From: a virus
Length of the DNA: 33,657 nucleotides
Virus record (IMG/VR): IMGVR_UViG_3300047546_000916
Span: 1 to 33,657 of that record
Reading direction: 5' to 3' (one strand)
Part shown: piece after piece, positions 19,023 to 29,071 of the stretch
Numbering within the stretch: position 1 is the first letter of the stretch
Layout: each line of letters begins with the position of its first letter
The notes under the pieces: generated by a model
What the model was told of the DNA's origin: nothing
What the model saw: the letters and a program-made list of their open reading frames with translations, nothing else
Databases searched by the model: none
Translations under genes and position numbers: made by a program

Positions 19023-19720
19023 TGAAAGTTTGTATTCTTACAATCGCAACAAATAAGTATTTGCAGTTCGTACAAAAACTGTATGATGATATTGCGGAAA
19101 AATTTCTTCCCGACGCCGAAATAAATTGCCTGTTGTTTACTGATCATGAGATTGAAGAAACAACAGAAAATGTTCGTATTCACTATATTGATCATGAACC
19201 ATGGCCCATGCCAACTCTGAAGAGATACAACTATTTTGTCAAAGAGAAAGAGTTTATTCTTCAGCACGATTATTGCTTCTACTTTGATGCGGACATGCGA
19301 ATCGATAATCCTGTTGGTGAGGAAGTTCTTGCTGATGGGGTTGTTGCTACACAGCACCCATATCAATCATTCCATGGCATTATGGAGATGTCCTACGATA
19401 GGAATCCAAAGTCTCTTGCATATGTTGCACCTGGAGATGGAAAGACCTACTATGCTGGTGGATTTAATGGTGGAAGAACAAAAGAATTTATTGAGATGTC
19501 TGAGGTGATCGCTGATAGAGTCAATAAAGATCTTGAGAATGATGTGGTTGCTTTATGGCATGATGAATCTCATATGAATCGTTATTTGATTGACAATCCA
19601 CCAGCACTAAGTTTAACTCCATCATATTGTTGGGCAGAAGAATTCTACAATAATCCAAATTATCCTTACGAACCAAAGATTATTGCACTACAAAAAAATC
19701 ATAAGGAGTTGAGAACATGA
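19022..19720 (+). CDS. GT6 (ABO blood-group-type) glycosyltransferase
   Basis: 232 residues of family GT6, which contains the human ABO and alpha-1,3-galactosyl/GalNAc transferases. FYFDADMRI carries the metal-binding DxD (89-91); YYAGGFNGG (143-151) and HDESHMNRYL (180-189) are the acceptor and catalytic motifs; PSYCWAE is the C-terminal signature. To my knowledge many bacterial GT6 enzymes have NxN instead of DxD, and a GT6 is known from cyanophage P-SSM2. It starts by TGATG overlap. ABO enzymes need an alpha-1,2-fucosylated galactose, which the GT11 genes here could make. Confidence 0.88.
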   Translation: MKVCILTIATNKYLQFVQKLYDDIAEKFLPDAEINCLLFTDHEIEETTENVRIHYIDHEPWPMPTLKRYNYFVKEKEFILQHDYCFYFDADMRIDNPVGEEVLADGVVATQHPYQSFHGIMEMSYDRNPKSLAYVAPGDGKTYYAGGFNGGRTKEFIEMSEVIADRVNKDLENDVVALWHDESHMNRYLIDNPPALSLTPSYCWAEEFYNNPNYPYEPKIIALQKNHKELRT

Positions 19721-20355
19721 AATTGAAGTTGACTGATCTTCCAGTTCTTTATATCAATCTTGATAGGGATAATGAGCGTAGATTGAGATTGGAGAATTTT
19801 CTTGGTGATTTGGGTTTTAAGAATATAACCAGAGTTCCGGGAAAGGAAACAGCAATTGGAAAGGAAGGTTGTGCTTATGCTCATGCTGAAGCACTTAGTA
19901 TGATTGAACCACCTTTCATTCTATTTGAGGATGATTGTGTTCCACTTTCTTTCCTAGATGAAATTGAAATACCAGATGATGCGGATGCCCTTTATCTTGG
20001 CGTATCTTCTTGGGGTAGAATGAATTCACATTCTGGTCCTTTTAATCAATATGAGCAGATTGACAACAACCTGCTAAGGGTCTATAATATGGTTGGAGCA
20101 CATGCAATTCTGTATCTAACAGAGGAGTATACTTCCTTATGCAGGAGAATTGCTGAACATGGTTACAACATTCAAGATCATCATGATATTGGATTTGCTG
20201 AGGTTCAAAAATACTTTAATGTTTATTCTGTAGATGATCCTATGTTCTTCCAGACAAGTTCTGCCGAAGCAACAAATAAAAAATTAACATCATATCCGAC
20301 AGAAGAATGTTTCATGTATAATAGAAGATATTGGTTGCCTTTGAGGGTATATTGA
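19717..20355 (+). CDS. GT25-like glycosyltransferase, copy 1
   Basis: 212 residues. VLYINLDRDNERR at the N-terminus, GCAYAHAEAL (51-60) and ILFEDDC (68-74) are typical of GT25 LPS glycosyltransferases. MVGAHAILY and the late region complete a shortened GT-A fold. The donor is probably a UDP-hexose. It overlaps GT6 by four bases. Confidence 0.8.
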   Translation: MKLKLTDLPVLYINLDRDNERRLRLENFLGDLGFKNITRVPGKETAIGKEGCAYAHAEALSMIEPPFILFEDDCVPLSFLDEIEIPDDADALYLGVSSWGRMNSHSGPFNQYEQIDNNLLRVYNMVGAHAILYLTEEYTSLCRRIAEHGYNIQDHHDIGFAEVQKYFNVYSVDDPMFFQTSSAEATNKKLTSYPTEECFMYNRRYWLPLRVY

Positions 20356-21254
20356 TGGACGTTAAATTTAAGTTTCTGGTTACTGGTGGATGTGGATTTA
20401 TCGGATCAAATCTTGTAGATCTATTAGTAGATCGCGGACATGAAGTTGTAGTTATTGACAACTTATCTTCCAAGGGCACCCCACATTTCAACAGAAATGC
20501 AACATATCATATTGAAGATTTGACGGATTATGATAAAGTTCAGCACCTGTTTGGGGGTGTTGATTGCGTTTATCATATGGCATCTGAGGTTTCTATTCAA
20601 TATTGTGTTGAATATCCAAATGAGTCGATGCGAAATAATATTCTATCGACAACCAATACTTTAGAAGCATCTCGCGCTCATGGTGTGAAGAGAGTTGTAT
20701 TTTCTTCAACATCTGCTGTTTATGGAAATAGTCTTTTCTTACCCAGTATTGAAACTAATACTACTGAATGTTTTAACACATACTCAATCTCCAAATATAC
20801 TGGTGAGCAGTTGTGTAAGATGTATTATGATCTTTATGGAATGGAGACCATTTCATTTAGATATTTTAATGTATATGGAAATCGCCAACCTTCCCAAGGA
20901 CAATATGCTCCGGTGATGGGTATTTTCAGAAAGCAGAAGGAAGAAGGAAACCCATTAACGATCGTTGGTGAAGGATTCCAGACAAGAGACTTTGTAAATG
21001 TTAATGATGTTGTTGAAGCAAACTACATGGCAGCAACTGTGAAACTTGATACATATGGTGGCGTTTATAATGTAGGAACTGGAGAATCAATTGCTATCGA
21101 ACATATCGCAAGAATGATCTCCGACTACCAAATACATCTTCCCCCAAGAAAGGGTGAAGTCTTGCATTCTAGAGCATGTATTGATAAAATTAGAACTGAC
21201 TTTGGTTGGGAACCTACTGTAAAATTGGGAGATTGGTTGCGTGAGAACGTTTAA
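20355..21254 (+). CDS. UDP-hexose 4-epimerase-like NAD-dependent enzyme
   Basis: 299 residues. GGCGFIGSN (11-19), FSSTSAVYG (116-124), Tyr143-Lys147 in YSISK, FRYFNVYGNRQ, and the DFVNVNDVVEA region match UDP-glucose/UDP-GlcNAc 4-epimerases (GalE or WbpP type). A UDP-galactose or UDP-GalNAc product would be a donor for the GT6 enzyme. The ATG overlaps the upstream TGA. Confidence 0.85.
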   Translation: MDVKFKFLVTGGCGFIGSNLVDLLVDRGHEVVVIDNLSSKGTPHFNRNATYHIEDLTDYDKVQHLFGGVDCVYHMASEVSIQYCVEYPNESMRNNILSTTNTLEASRAHGVKRVVFSSTSAVYGNSLFLPSIETNTTECFNTYSISKYTGEQLCKMYYDLYGMETISFRYFNVYGNRQPSQGQYAPVMGIFRKQKEEGNPLTIVGEGFQTRDFVNVNDVVEANYMAATVKLDTYGGVYNVGTGESIAIEHIARMISDYQIHLPPRKGEVLHSRACIDKIRTDFGWEPTVKLGDWLRENV

Positions 21255-22188
21255 GAAAGCAGTAGTGTGGGGACATAAGATCGGAACTCATACTCATTCA
21301 TATGTTCATTTTGGATATTGGAGAGCTCTTCAGCAACTTGGTTATGAGACTGAATGGTTTGATGATAATGATGACGTGAGTAGTGTAGATTTTTCCGATA
21401 CTGTATTCATCACGGAAACTAACGTATGCAAAAGAATGCCAATTAGATCTGATTGTGTATACTTTGATCACTTTTCAGATAGACCATTTGAGGTCACGGG
21501 GCCCCAAACACAATCAAGATTGGTGCATCCACATTATTACAACTTTGTTTTCTTTTCTGATAGATGGGTTCCTGAATGGAATTCTAAATGGCCCGCTGAC
21601 GATGAACTTACATACCTAAGTCAACATCACTATTATCATGAGAAGACTAAGACCTTAACTACTATGTGGGCAACAGATCTTCTTCCTGATGAGATTGATC
21701 AAGTGGAACCAAAGTTGTTTGATGAAAATATAAATCAAATTTTCTTTGTTGGCACACCACAGGGACAAAACATTAAACTGTTTGAGGAAATTTGCAATCG
21801 TCATCAAAAGTTCTTTGTTAATGTTGGTGGGTGGAATGCAATAAATGCCAAAGTAGAGTATGATATTAATACCAACATGGATCTAGTCAGAGATTCTTAT
21901 ATCTCTGTTGATATTCGTGATCATCCACATTTGGTGCAAGGGCGGTATTATCCCTGTAGATTGTTTAAAAACATTAGTTACGGTAGATGGACGGGATCAA
22001 ATCATGAAGGGATTGAAGACGTTTTTGGAACACACTTCACATGTAATTCAGATCTGGAGGTACTCTATGATCGTCTTGTAGAAGATTCGCGAAATTGTAC
22101 AGAATCTAAATTACGTGATGCCATGAATTTTATTCGTGATCACCATACATATGTAAATCGTGTTCAAGATATGTTTAAGGTGCTATGA
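21241..22188 (+). CDS. Putative glycosyltransferase of unknown family
   Basis: 315 residues, GTG start overlapping the previous gene by 14 bases. No certain family. It reads like a GT-B: an N-terminal Rossmann-like half (KAVVWGHKIGTHTHSYVHFG), IFFVGTPQGQN at the middle linker, and CRLFKNISYGRWTGSNH in the donor half (residues about 239-255). Context makes a transferase the best guess. Confidence 0.6.
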   Translation: MRTFKKAVVWGHKIGTHTHSYVHFGYWRALQQLGYETEWFDDNDDVSSVDFSDTVFITETNVCKRMPIRSDCVYFDHFSDRPFEVTGPQTQSRLVHPHYYNFVFFSDRWVPEWNSKWPADDELTYLSQHHYYHEKTKTLTTMWATDLLPDEIDQVEPKLFDENINQIFFVGTPQGQNIKLFEEICNRHQKFFVNVGGWNAINAKVEYDINTNMDLVRDSYISVDIRDHPHLVQGRYYPCRLFKNISYGRWTGSNHEGIEDVFGTHFTCNSDLEVLYDRLVEDSRNCTESKLRDAMNFIRDHHTYVNRVQDMFKVL

Positions 22189-23213
22189 AGGTTTTACACT
22201 TATCTCATCATTATGGGTGTCTAAAAGACCATCAATATATTTGTAACGAATTGGGATTTGAATTGGAGTCCCAATTTTCACATTGGGATGATGTGCTTCC
22301 ATATGATTCGTACAAAATGACTAAAGATTTGGCAAATCAAATCTGGGAAGATAATAAGGACTACTTTAATCAATTTAATTTTGTTATTACTAGTGATACT
22401 GCACCAATATCAAGAATATTTCTTCAAAACTTTGATGAGTTTAATGGGAAGTTGAATATCTGGGTGTCAAATAGATTTGATTATGATATGCATGGTGATG
22501 CTGAATATTATAATTTGTTTCGTCAAGCAGTAGAACTTGATCGAGTGCGGGTCATTCCATATACTGAATTTGAAAGAGTTTGGATGGCACAATACAACAT
22601 TTATTGTGATCATGAGACTGTTAGGCCAATAGGAAAAACAATTGAAGAACATCTATCTGAAAAGGATACTGTTGATAATCTAGTTGGATTTGGTGGTGAT
22701 CATGAACTAAAGGATAATAGAATGTGTGGTGATGTTCTAGTGTCAAGATACCACAATGACAATATCTTTCAGGATAGTAAATTGATTTGTGAGGAACAGG
22801 GTCTGATTGCTCACCATGCCAAGTATCGCGGACCTCAGGAATTAAAAAGTATTGTTGATAATTTTACATGCTTCTTGATGCATCCAGATGCATATTCAAA
22901 GTTCACAACATTTGAATTGATGCAAATGAAGATGCCGGTGATACTTCCGAGTGAAGAATATTTCTTTAAGATGTCTAGAATGCCAAGATATTTTTTCAGT
23001 ACGGGAGTTACTGCGGATACTGTTAGTATGGTTGAATGGTACAATGAATATTATTCTAAATATGCTGTCTACTTCGATGACCATTCACAAATTAAAGAGT
23101 GTGTTGAGATCATCAAAGACAATAAAGAGGAAATCTGTGCTATAATAGAAGAATGTGCAGAGGAACATTCCGCGAAAACCCTTGATCAATGGAGACGAAT
23201 TTATGAGTCATGA
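22185..23213 (+). CDS. Putative GT-B-type glycosyltransferase
   Basis: 342 residues. Starts VLHLSHHYGCLKDHQYI, with a donor-half-like region CFLMHPDAYSKFTTFELMQM and KMPVILPSEEYFF near residues 235-265, as in GT4-like enzymes where an E-rich loop precedes a conserved Pro. No exact family assigned. Coupled to both neighbours by 4- and 11-base overlaps. Confidence 0.6.
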   Translation: MKVLHLSHHYGCLKDHQYICNELGFELESQFSHWDDVLPYDSYKMTKDLANQIWEDNKDYFNQFNFVITSDTAPISRIFLQNFDEFNGKLNIWVSNRFDYDMHGDAEYYNLFRQAVELDRVRVIPYTEFERVWMAQYNIYCDHETVRPIGKTIEEHLSEKDTVDNLVGFGGDHELKDNRMCGDVLVSRYHNDNIFQDSKLICEEQGLIAHHAKYRGPQELKSIVDNFTCFLMHPDAYSKFTTFELMQMKMPVILPSEEYFFKMSRMPRYFFSTGVTADTVSMVEWYNEYYSKYAVYFDDHSQIKECVEIIKDNKEEICAIIEECAEEHSAKTLDQWRRIYES

Positions 23214-23922
23214 TGCTCTTGAGAGATACAGAGAATATATGGACAACTGCATGTCTGGATATTACTCTGATGAGGAAATACTTGGTTATTTTGGTAGGAT
23301 TCCAAAACTTAGGTATGATACTTTTAAGTATTGTTGGGACCAATTTCGTAAGAATAAATTTCAACTTATTGTTGAGATGGGAACGTCTAGGAGTTTTGTT
23401 GATGGAAAGTTTCCTGGATGTAATGATGATGATCCAAAATATTGGCAACTAGAGAATCCAGATGTATGGGATTGGAGTGCTGGATGCTTTACCCGAGTGT
23501 TTGGAGAATTGATTCAGGGAACTGATATTGAATTGATTTCTATTGATCTAGATGCACGACATATTGCAAGATCTAAGACTATGGTTCGGGGACTTGATAA
23601 TATTGAGTATTATCATATGAGTTCTGAGGAATTTCTTGAGAGTGGTGAAGGACAGATTGATTTTCTGTATATTGATACAGGTGATATGACGCCAATTGAA
23701 TATACTGCTCAACTGCAACTGAGAGAAGCAAAAATTATTGTTGAGAGGGATTTGATTAAGGAAAATGGAATCGTCCTTATTGATGATGTTAGAAATGTTC
23801 AAGCACAGCGTCAAGATGAGAGGAGTGAATATGGAAAGGCAAAATACTCTATACCATATTTCTTAGAAAATGGATTCTATATTGCCATGGATGAATATCA
23901 AGTTGTTCTGAGGAAAGAGTGA
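23203..23922 (+). CDS. Class I SAM-dependent methyltransferase
   Basis: 239 residues. LIVEMGTSRS (55-64) is the SAM motif I; ISIDLDARHIARSK gives the acidic second motif; IDFLYIDTGDM and IVLIDDV follow as in methyltransferase family 24 types. It probably methylates a sugar. ATG 23203 overlaps the upstream gene by 11 bases; the longer frame upstream lies within that gene and is not used. Confidence 0.8.
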   Translation: MSHDALERYREYMDNCMSGYYSDEEILGYFGRIPKLRYDTFKYCWDQFRKNKFQLIVEMGTSRSFVDGKFPGCNDDDPKYWQLENPDVWDWSAGCFTRVFGELIQGTDIELISIDLDARHIARSKTMVRGLDNIEYYHMSSEEFLESGEGQIDFLYIDTGDMTPIEYTAQLQLREAKIIVERDLIKENGIVLIDDVRNVQAQRQDERSEYGKAKYSIPYFLENGFYIAMDEYQVVLRKE

Positions 23923-24632
23923 TGTTTAAGATTTTTACAGCGGCAGTTAATAATCCATTTTTTCTACTTGTTCAGGCAATTAATTTTAAAAGATTCTTAA
24001 AGTGTGATTATGAGTTTTATGTGCTAGATGATGCAAAAACTGAAGAAGTTATTTTTGGGTTACAATCGATTGCTCGTGATCAAGATGTGAAGTATATTTC
24101 ATACCCACGTAGAAATGCAACTGTAGGATCTCCATCTACAGATAGTGTGATTCAGTGGACATGGGATACTATTATTACTGAGGATTGTAAAGATGATCTA
24201 GTATTATTTTGCGATTCTGATATGTTCCTCATGGAGGATTTTGATCCATATGAGTATATGGGAGAATATGCTATTTCTGCAAGTTTGTCTGAACGTGGTC
24301 ATGTAAAGTATATGTGGAATGGTATCATGTTCTTTGACATGAAACAAGTTCTGCAGATGAAGGGAAATCTCAATTTCAATTTGGGTAATATTGAGGGTCA
24401 GGAATGTGATAGTGGTGGACATACCTATTATTTTCTTAAGGAGAATAATGTTGATGTTAAGGAAATGCTCCCGACCTTTGGTGGAATGTATCGTGGACAT
24501 GAACTCAATAATATGGAACATTTTATTGATGGGAAATTCCTTCACTTTAGGGGAGGATCTTTGTGGGATGGTAAAGTAGATCTCTACAATCAAAAAATGA
24601 AACTTCTTGATTCTATTTTGAGGACTTTATGA
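23922..24632 (+). CDS. GT-A-like glycosyltransferase with DSD motif
   Basis: 236 residues. LVLFCDSDMF (93-102) carries a DxD motif for a nucleotide-sugar and metal. MWNGIMFFDMK and FLHFRGGSLW follow like GT8-type or related acceptor motifs. Starts ATG 23922 overlapping the previous TGA. Family not assigned. Confidence 0.68.
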   Translation: MFKIFTAAVNNPFFLLVQAINFKRFLKCDYEFYVLDDAKTEEVIFGLQSIARDQDVKYISYPRRNATVGSPSTDSVIQWTWDTIITEDCKDDLVLFCDSDMFLMEDFDPYEYMGEYAISASLSERGHVKYMWNGIMFFDMKQVLQMKGNLNFNLGNIEGQECDSGGHTYYFLKENNVDVKEMLPTFGGMYRGHELNNMEHFIDGKFLHFRGGSLWDGKVDLYNQKMKLLDSILRTL

Positions 24633-25429
24633 TGGATAAGAACAAATCTGTTTACAAGATGCGAAATTTTGGTCCAGTTTATCTAATCAATCTAGATGGG
24701 CAACCAGAACGTTGGGAGTATATGGAAGACCAATTTAAGTATTGGGAAATTGAAAATTACACAAGAATTTCTGCGTATGATGGGCGCGATGATGATCTAA
24801 GTGATATTATTAAAGGTAGATATCCACAGTCAGTATCATCTGGAGAAATTGGGTGTGTAACTTCGCACTTGAAGGCAATCAAGCATTGGTACGAAACAAC
24901 TGATTCTCCATATGCCATCATTATGGAAGATGACTGTAATATTGATATTGCTAGATATTGGAACTTCACTTGGGCAGATGTAATCTCTAGAGTTCCTTAT
25001 GATTGGGATATTCTTCAGTTGGCAATCATTTGTACGGGAGACTTGCACGTACATTTACATAAGAGATTTGTAAATGATTTCTCAACCGCTTGTTATGCAA
25101 TCACGCGGCACCATGCTGAAAAGATGCTTAGACTGCATGTTCGCGGAGATAAGTATAAGCTGGATAATGGTGTAAAACCACGTGCCGTGGCAGATGACTT
25201 ACTCTACAACTCTGGTAATACATATAGCATTCCATTATTCCTCTATAAGATTGAGTTGGGGTCGTCTATTCATCCAGAGCATATTAATGCATTTCATCGT
25301 CAGTCTCATGACGGTCTGTTAAATTTCTGGACACAAATGGGAGCACAGACTGATATTGTCAAATTGATGGATTATAATCCGTTCCTGGGACGTGTCACGG
25401 AACCATCACAACCAGTAGCAAATTCTTGA
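24629..25429 (+). CDS. GT25-like glycosyltransferase, copy 2
   Basis: 266 residues. VYLINLDGQPERWEYM (17-32), GEIGCVTSHLKAI (72-84) and IIMEDDC (97-103) are GT25 hallmarks. CYAITRHHAEKM matches the later acceptor region. Closest family relative in the window is the 19717 protein, but this one is full-length for the family. Last gene of the operon. Confidence 0.85.
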   Translation: MMDKNKSVYKMRNFGPVYLINLDGQPERWEYMEDQFKYWEIENYTRISAYDGRDDDLSDIIKGRYPQSVSSGEIGCVTSHLKAIKHWYETTDSPYAIIMEDDCNIDIARYWNFTWADVISRVPYDWDILQLAIICTGDLHVHLHKRFVNDFSTACYAITRHHAEKMLRLHVRGDKYKLDNGVKPRAVADDLLYNSGNTYSIPLFLYKIELGSSIHPEHINAFHRQSHDGLLNFWTQMGAQTDIVKLMDYNPFLGRVTEPSQPVANS

Positions 25430-25455
25430 CTTAAAGATACTTAATCCTATATACT
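25426..25455 (+). promoter_or_regulatory. sigma70-like promoter
   Basis: TTGACT (25426-25431), 18 bases, TATACT (25450-25455). It begins inside the stop of the preceding gene. A 14-base palindrome tcccaaatttggga (25463-25476) and a late-type ATAAATA (25484-25490) follow, so expression may run early and late. Confidence 0.7.
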
Positions 25456-25483
25456 TACTGTGTCCCAAATTTGGGATTAAAAA

Positions 25484-25490
25484 ATAAATA
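25484..25490 (+). promoter_or_regulatory. T4-type late promoter (ATAAATA)
   Basis: ATAAATA 27 bases before ATG 25518, downstream of the sigma70-like promoter and the tcccaaatttggga palindrome. Confidence 0.5.
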
Positions 25491-25517
25491 GTAATGTACT
25501 TACGGAGGTAAAATATT

Positions 25518-26093
25518 ATGTTCACAAAAATGTTGTCCACAGTCGCCATTTTTGGTTTTGCTGTTCCAACTCTTGCTGCTGAAGTGAATCCACAAGTTAC
25601 AGATGCTCCTGTCCCAGCGGCAGAAGTATCACCTGTTGCTCCAGTTGCTGCAGAAAAGGGTTTGCGTGGATCATATGTCGGAACCGGTGCAGCGATTGGT
25701 GTAAATGGTCAAGGTTCTGCTATTTCTGTTCTTGGTAGACTTGATTTAAAAGATGTTGATAAAAATATCAATCTCCCATTATCTTTCCGTCCACAAATCA
25801 CATTCTCTAATTATTCTGAAGCTGCTATGGGTCTGACCTATGACATTCCCGTGGAAGAAAAAATGAATGTATATGTTGGTGGTGGGGTTGCATTTAGAGA
25901 GTCTGGAAATTATTATTGGTGGGGATATCCTGAGAGGGGTATTCTGACCCGTCGCAATTCTACCGTTGGATATATTCAAGGTGGAGTTGAAAAAGAGATT
26001 TCTGAGCATGTTGTTCTTTTCGGAGATCTTAAGTATGGTCTTGGAAATGGTTCCACACTTGTTCCTACAGTTGGAGCTGCATGGCGTTTCTGA
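25518..26093 (+). CDS. Exported putative outer-membrane beta-barrel protein
   Basis: 191 residues. Residues 1-21 form a signal peptide (MFTKMLSTVAIFGFAVPTLA, cut after ALA-type site before EVNPQ). A Pro/Val/Ala linker is followed by alternating strands with aromatic girdle residues (VGTGAAIG, ISVLGRLDL, MNVYVGGGVAF, VGYIQGGVEKE, GAAWRF). The terminal Phe is the recognition residue of many outer-membrane proteins. About 8 strands seem possible. Strong ribosome site GGAGGT upstream. A phage-made host-envelope protein is inferred; exclusion or permeability roles are guesses. Confidence 0.75.
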   Translation: MFTKMLSTVAIFGFAVPTLAAEVNPQVTDAPVPAAEVSPVAPVAAEKGLRGSYVGTGAAIGVNGQGSAISVLGRLDLKDVDKNINLPLSFRPQITFSNYSEAAMGLTYDIPVEEKMNVYVGGGVAFRESGNYYWWGYPERGILTRRNSTVGYIQGGVEKEISEHVVLFGDLKYGLGNGSTLVPTVGAAWRF

Positions 26094-26115
26094 TCCATTA
26101 TAGATAGATGATAGT

Positions 26116-26137
26116 GGGGGGTATATCCCCCCTTTTT
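26116..26137 (+). terminator. Rho-independent terminator
   Basis: gggggg (26116-26121), loop tatat, cccccc (26127-26132), then ttttt (26133-26137). It separates the beta-barrel gene from ahcY. Confidence 0.88.
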
Positions 26138-26159
26138 AATGCTTTATAGGAGAACTTGA

Positions 26160-27416
<1,257 letters not shown>

Positions 27417-27437
27417 AAGCAGTAAACGTAAAAAATA

Positions 27438-28124
27438 ATGTCAGTAGATCTTCATAATTTCTTTACATTTTATGATTCAAAAAATCCAAAGCACGTTGCT
27501 GCTGTGGAACAATTTGAAGTTGATCTAAAGGAAAAGTGCGCTGATTTATTGGATGAGGGGGCGAATTGGGTTCGCATTTATAGATCAAAACCAAAGGAAG
27601 ATATTTTAAATGTTCCATTTTTCCCCCAGACCGACAACTACAGAGATGCTGACAGAACCTGTAATAGCTCTGCTTCTGCTATGTGTCTGGAGTTTCTAAA
27701 ACCCGGAACACTAAAAGGTCCAAAGGGTGATGATGAATATGTTAAAAAGGTATTTGCTATTGGTGATTCTCCCGATCATGGAGTTCAAGAAAGAGTTCTT
27801 AGATCATATGGTGTAGAAAGTAAGTTTGTTCAGAATCTTGGATTTAGTGATCTTGACAAAGAACTATCTGAAGGCAGACCTGTAGTTATTGGTTTACTTC
27901 ATCGTGGACCTAAGACCAGACCTTATGGTGGCCACATGTGTGTAGTGATTGGAAAAACACCTGCAGGTGATTATGTTGTTAATGATCCATATGGTTCATT
28001 AAATGAAGGATATACTGGTCCAGTAACTAATGGAAAGGGAGCAGTTTATTCTAGAAGTGAATTGGAGTATCGTTGGTTGACACAAAGAAAAGACAAAACG
28101 GGATGGGGGAGATTATTTAAATGA
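27438..28124 (+). CDS. C39-like cysteine peptidase
   Basis: 228 residues. RTCNSSASAM carries the putative nucleophile Cys75, GGHMCVVIG gives His166, and VVNDPYGS gives Asp183, in the order of papain-like C39_2 peptidases. The N-terminus (FYDSKNPKHVAAVEQF) resembles that of the next lysozyme, suggesting a shared cell-wall-targeting or anchoring module. It overlaps the lysozyme start by four bases (ATGA). A peptidoglycan-peptide or virion-linked role is inferred; no signal peptide is seen. Confidence 0.78.
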   Translation: MSVDLHNFFTFYDSKNPKHVAAVEQFEVDLKEKCADLLDEGANWVRIYRSKPKEDILNVPFFPQTDNYRDADRTCNSSASAMCLEFLKPGTLKGPKGDDEYVKKVFAIGDSPDHGVQERVLRSYGVESKFVQNLGFSDLDKELSEGRPVVIGLLHRGPKTRPYGGHMCVVIGKTPAGDYVVNDPYGSLNEGYTGPVTNGKGAVYSRSELEYRWLTQRKDKTGWGRLFK

Positions 28125-28753
28125 GTATTAAATTTGTTGATGCTGCCTTCTGGTATGATCAAAAACAACACCAGATTGCGGCATGGGATTATTTGCAAGA
28201 GAATGTTGATCCAAAGGTCTTGGAAGAATTTGAAAAACTTTATAGGAATAATGCAATCCAGAATTCTGTAGATTCTAAAATTCCTTTTCATCCTTTACCC
28301 GGACTGAAGTTGATTAAGAAATATGAAGGATTGAGACTTAATGCATATTATGATCCTCTTACTGGTGGATTGCCTGTCACGATTGGGTGGGGCAGCACTC
28401 AAAGATTGAATGGATCGCCATTCATGATCGGTGACAAGATTACCGAAGAAGAAGCAGAACAACTCCTTAGACAAACTATTCTTAAAAAGTTTCTTCCCAA
28501 TTTGGAGAAAATTCCACACTGGAATTCCATGAATCCAAATCAGCAGGGTGCTTTACTTTCTTTTGCATATAATTTGGGTGCAAACTTTTATGGAGATCAA
28601 AATTTTTCCACAATAACAAGAGTTCTTAAGAATAGGGAGTGGAATAAAGTTTCTGATGCCTTATACCTCTATAGAAATCCCGGAACAAAAGTTGAGGAGG
28701 GATTAGCAAAAAGAAGAATAGAAGAAGGAAAACTTTGGGAAACACCAGTATGA
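28121..28753 (+). CDS. Endolysin, GH24 lysozyme
   Basis: 210 residues. The GH24 catalytic triad is visible: Glu69 (LIKKYEGLRL), Asp78 (AYYDP) and Thr87 (VTIGWGST). SFAYNLGAN is the usual central motif and RRIEEGKLW the C-terminal one. An N-terminal extension of about 60 residues (WYDQKQHQIAAWDYLQ) is absent in T4 lysozyme and resembles the start of the upstream peptidase. It cuts the glycan strand of peptidoglycan. No secretion signal, so a holin is required. Confidence 0.9.
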   Translation: MSIKFVDAAFWYDQKQHQIAAWDYLQENVDPKVLEEFEKLYRNNAIQNSVDSKIPFHPLPGLKLIKKYEGLRLNAYYDPLTGGLPVTIGWGSTQRLNGSPFMIGDKITEEEAEQLLRQTILKKFLPNLEKIPHWNSMNPNQQGALLSFAYNLGANFYGDQNFSTITRVLKNREWNKVSDALYLYRNPGTKVEEGLAKRRIEEGKLWETPV

Positions 28754-28941
28754 ATAACGCAGTTATAGTATCTCTTTGCTTTCTGCCATTAGCGGTAATA
28801 TTTGTGGTGATGAAGTTAGCATTATGGTTTTCGGAATCAACTAAAGAAGTAAACTACGTCGCACATGAACCAGAACGAATCAGAGGACCTTACGTGGAAA
28901 ACCCATATGGAGACGTTGATGAAAAGGAAGACCTTGATTGA
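28750..28941 (+). CDS. Small membrane protein, holin candidate
   Basis: 63 residues. One hydrophobic segment (AVIVSLCFLPLAVIFVVMKL, residues about 4-23) followed by a charged tail ending DVDEKEDLD. Start ATG overlaps the lysozyme TGA by four bases. Small size, single segment and position directly after the endolysin fit a holin or a regulator of lysis, but it has no diagnostic motif. Confidence 0.7.
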   Translation: MNNAVIVSLCFLPLAVIFVVMKLALWFSESTKEVNYVAHEPERIRGPYVENPYGDVDEKEDLD

Positions 28942-29068
28942 GACTGCTGATATAATTAAAAGTGCAATTTCGGAATGGTACTTTGAGCATGGGATTCCAG
29001 AGCCAAGATGGCAGGTAAAAAAAGACCCCGATTGGTGGATCGAGGAAAAGAAAAAGTATGAAGGGTGA
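28919..29068 (+). CDS. Small hypothetical protein, 49 aa
   Basis: MKRKTLIETADIIKSAISEW and a W/K-rich end; helical, no membrane segment. GGAGA lies 6 bases before ATG 28919, inside the end of the previous gene. Overlaps it by 23 bases in another frame. It ends the plus-strand lysis group, three bases from the convergent minus-strand group. Confidence 0.6.
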   Translation: MKRKTLIETADIIKSAISEWYFEHGIPEPRWQVKKDPDWWIEEKKKYEG

Positions 29069-29071
29069 GTG

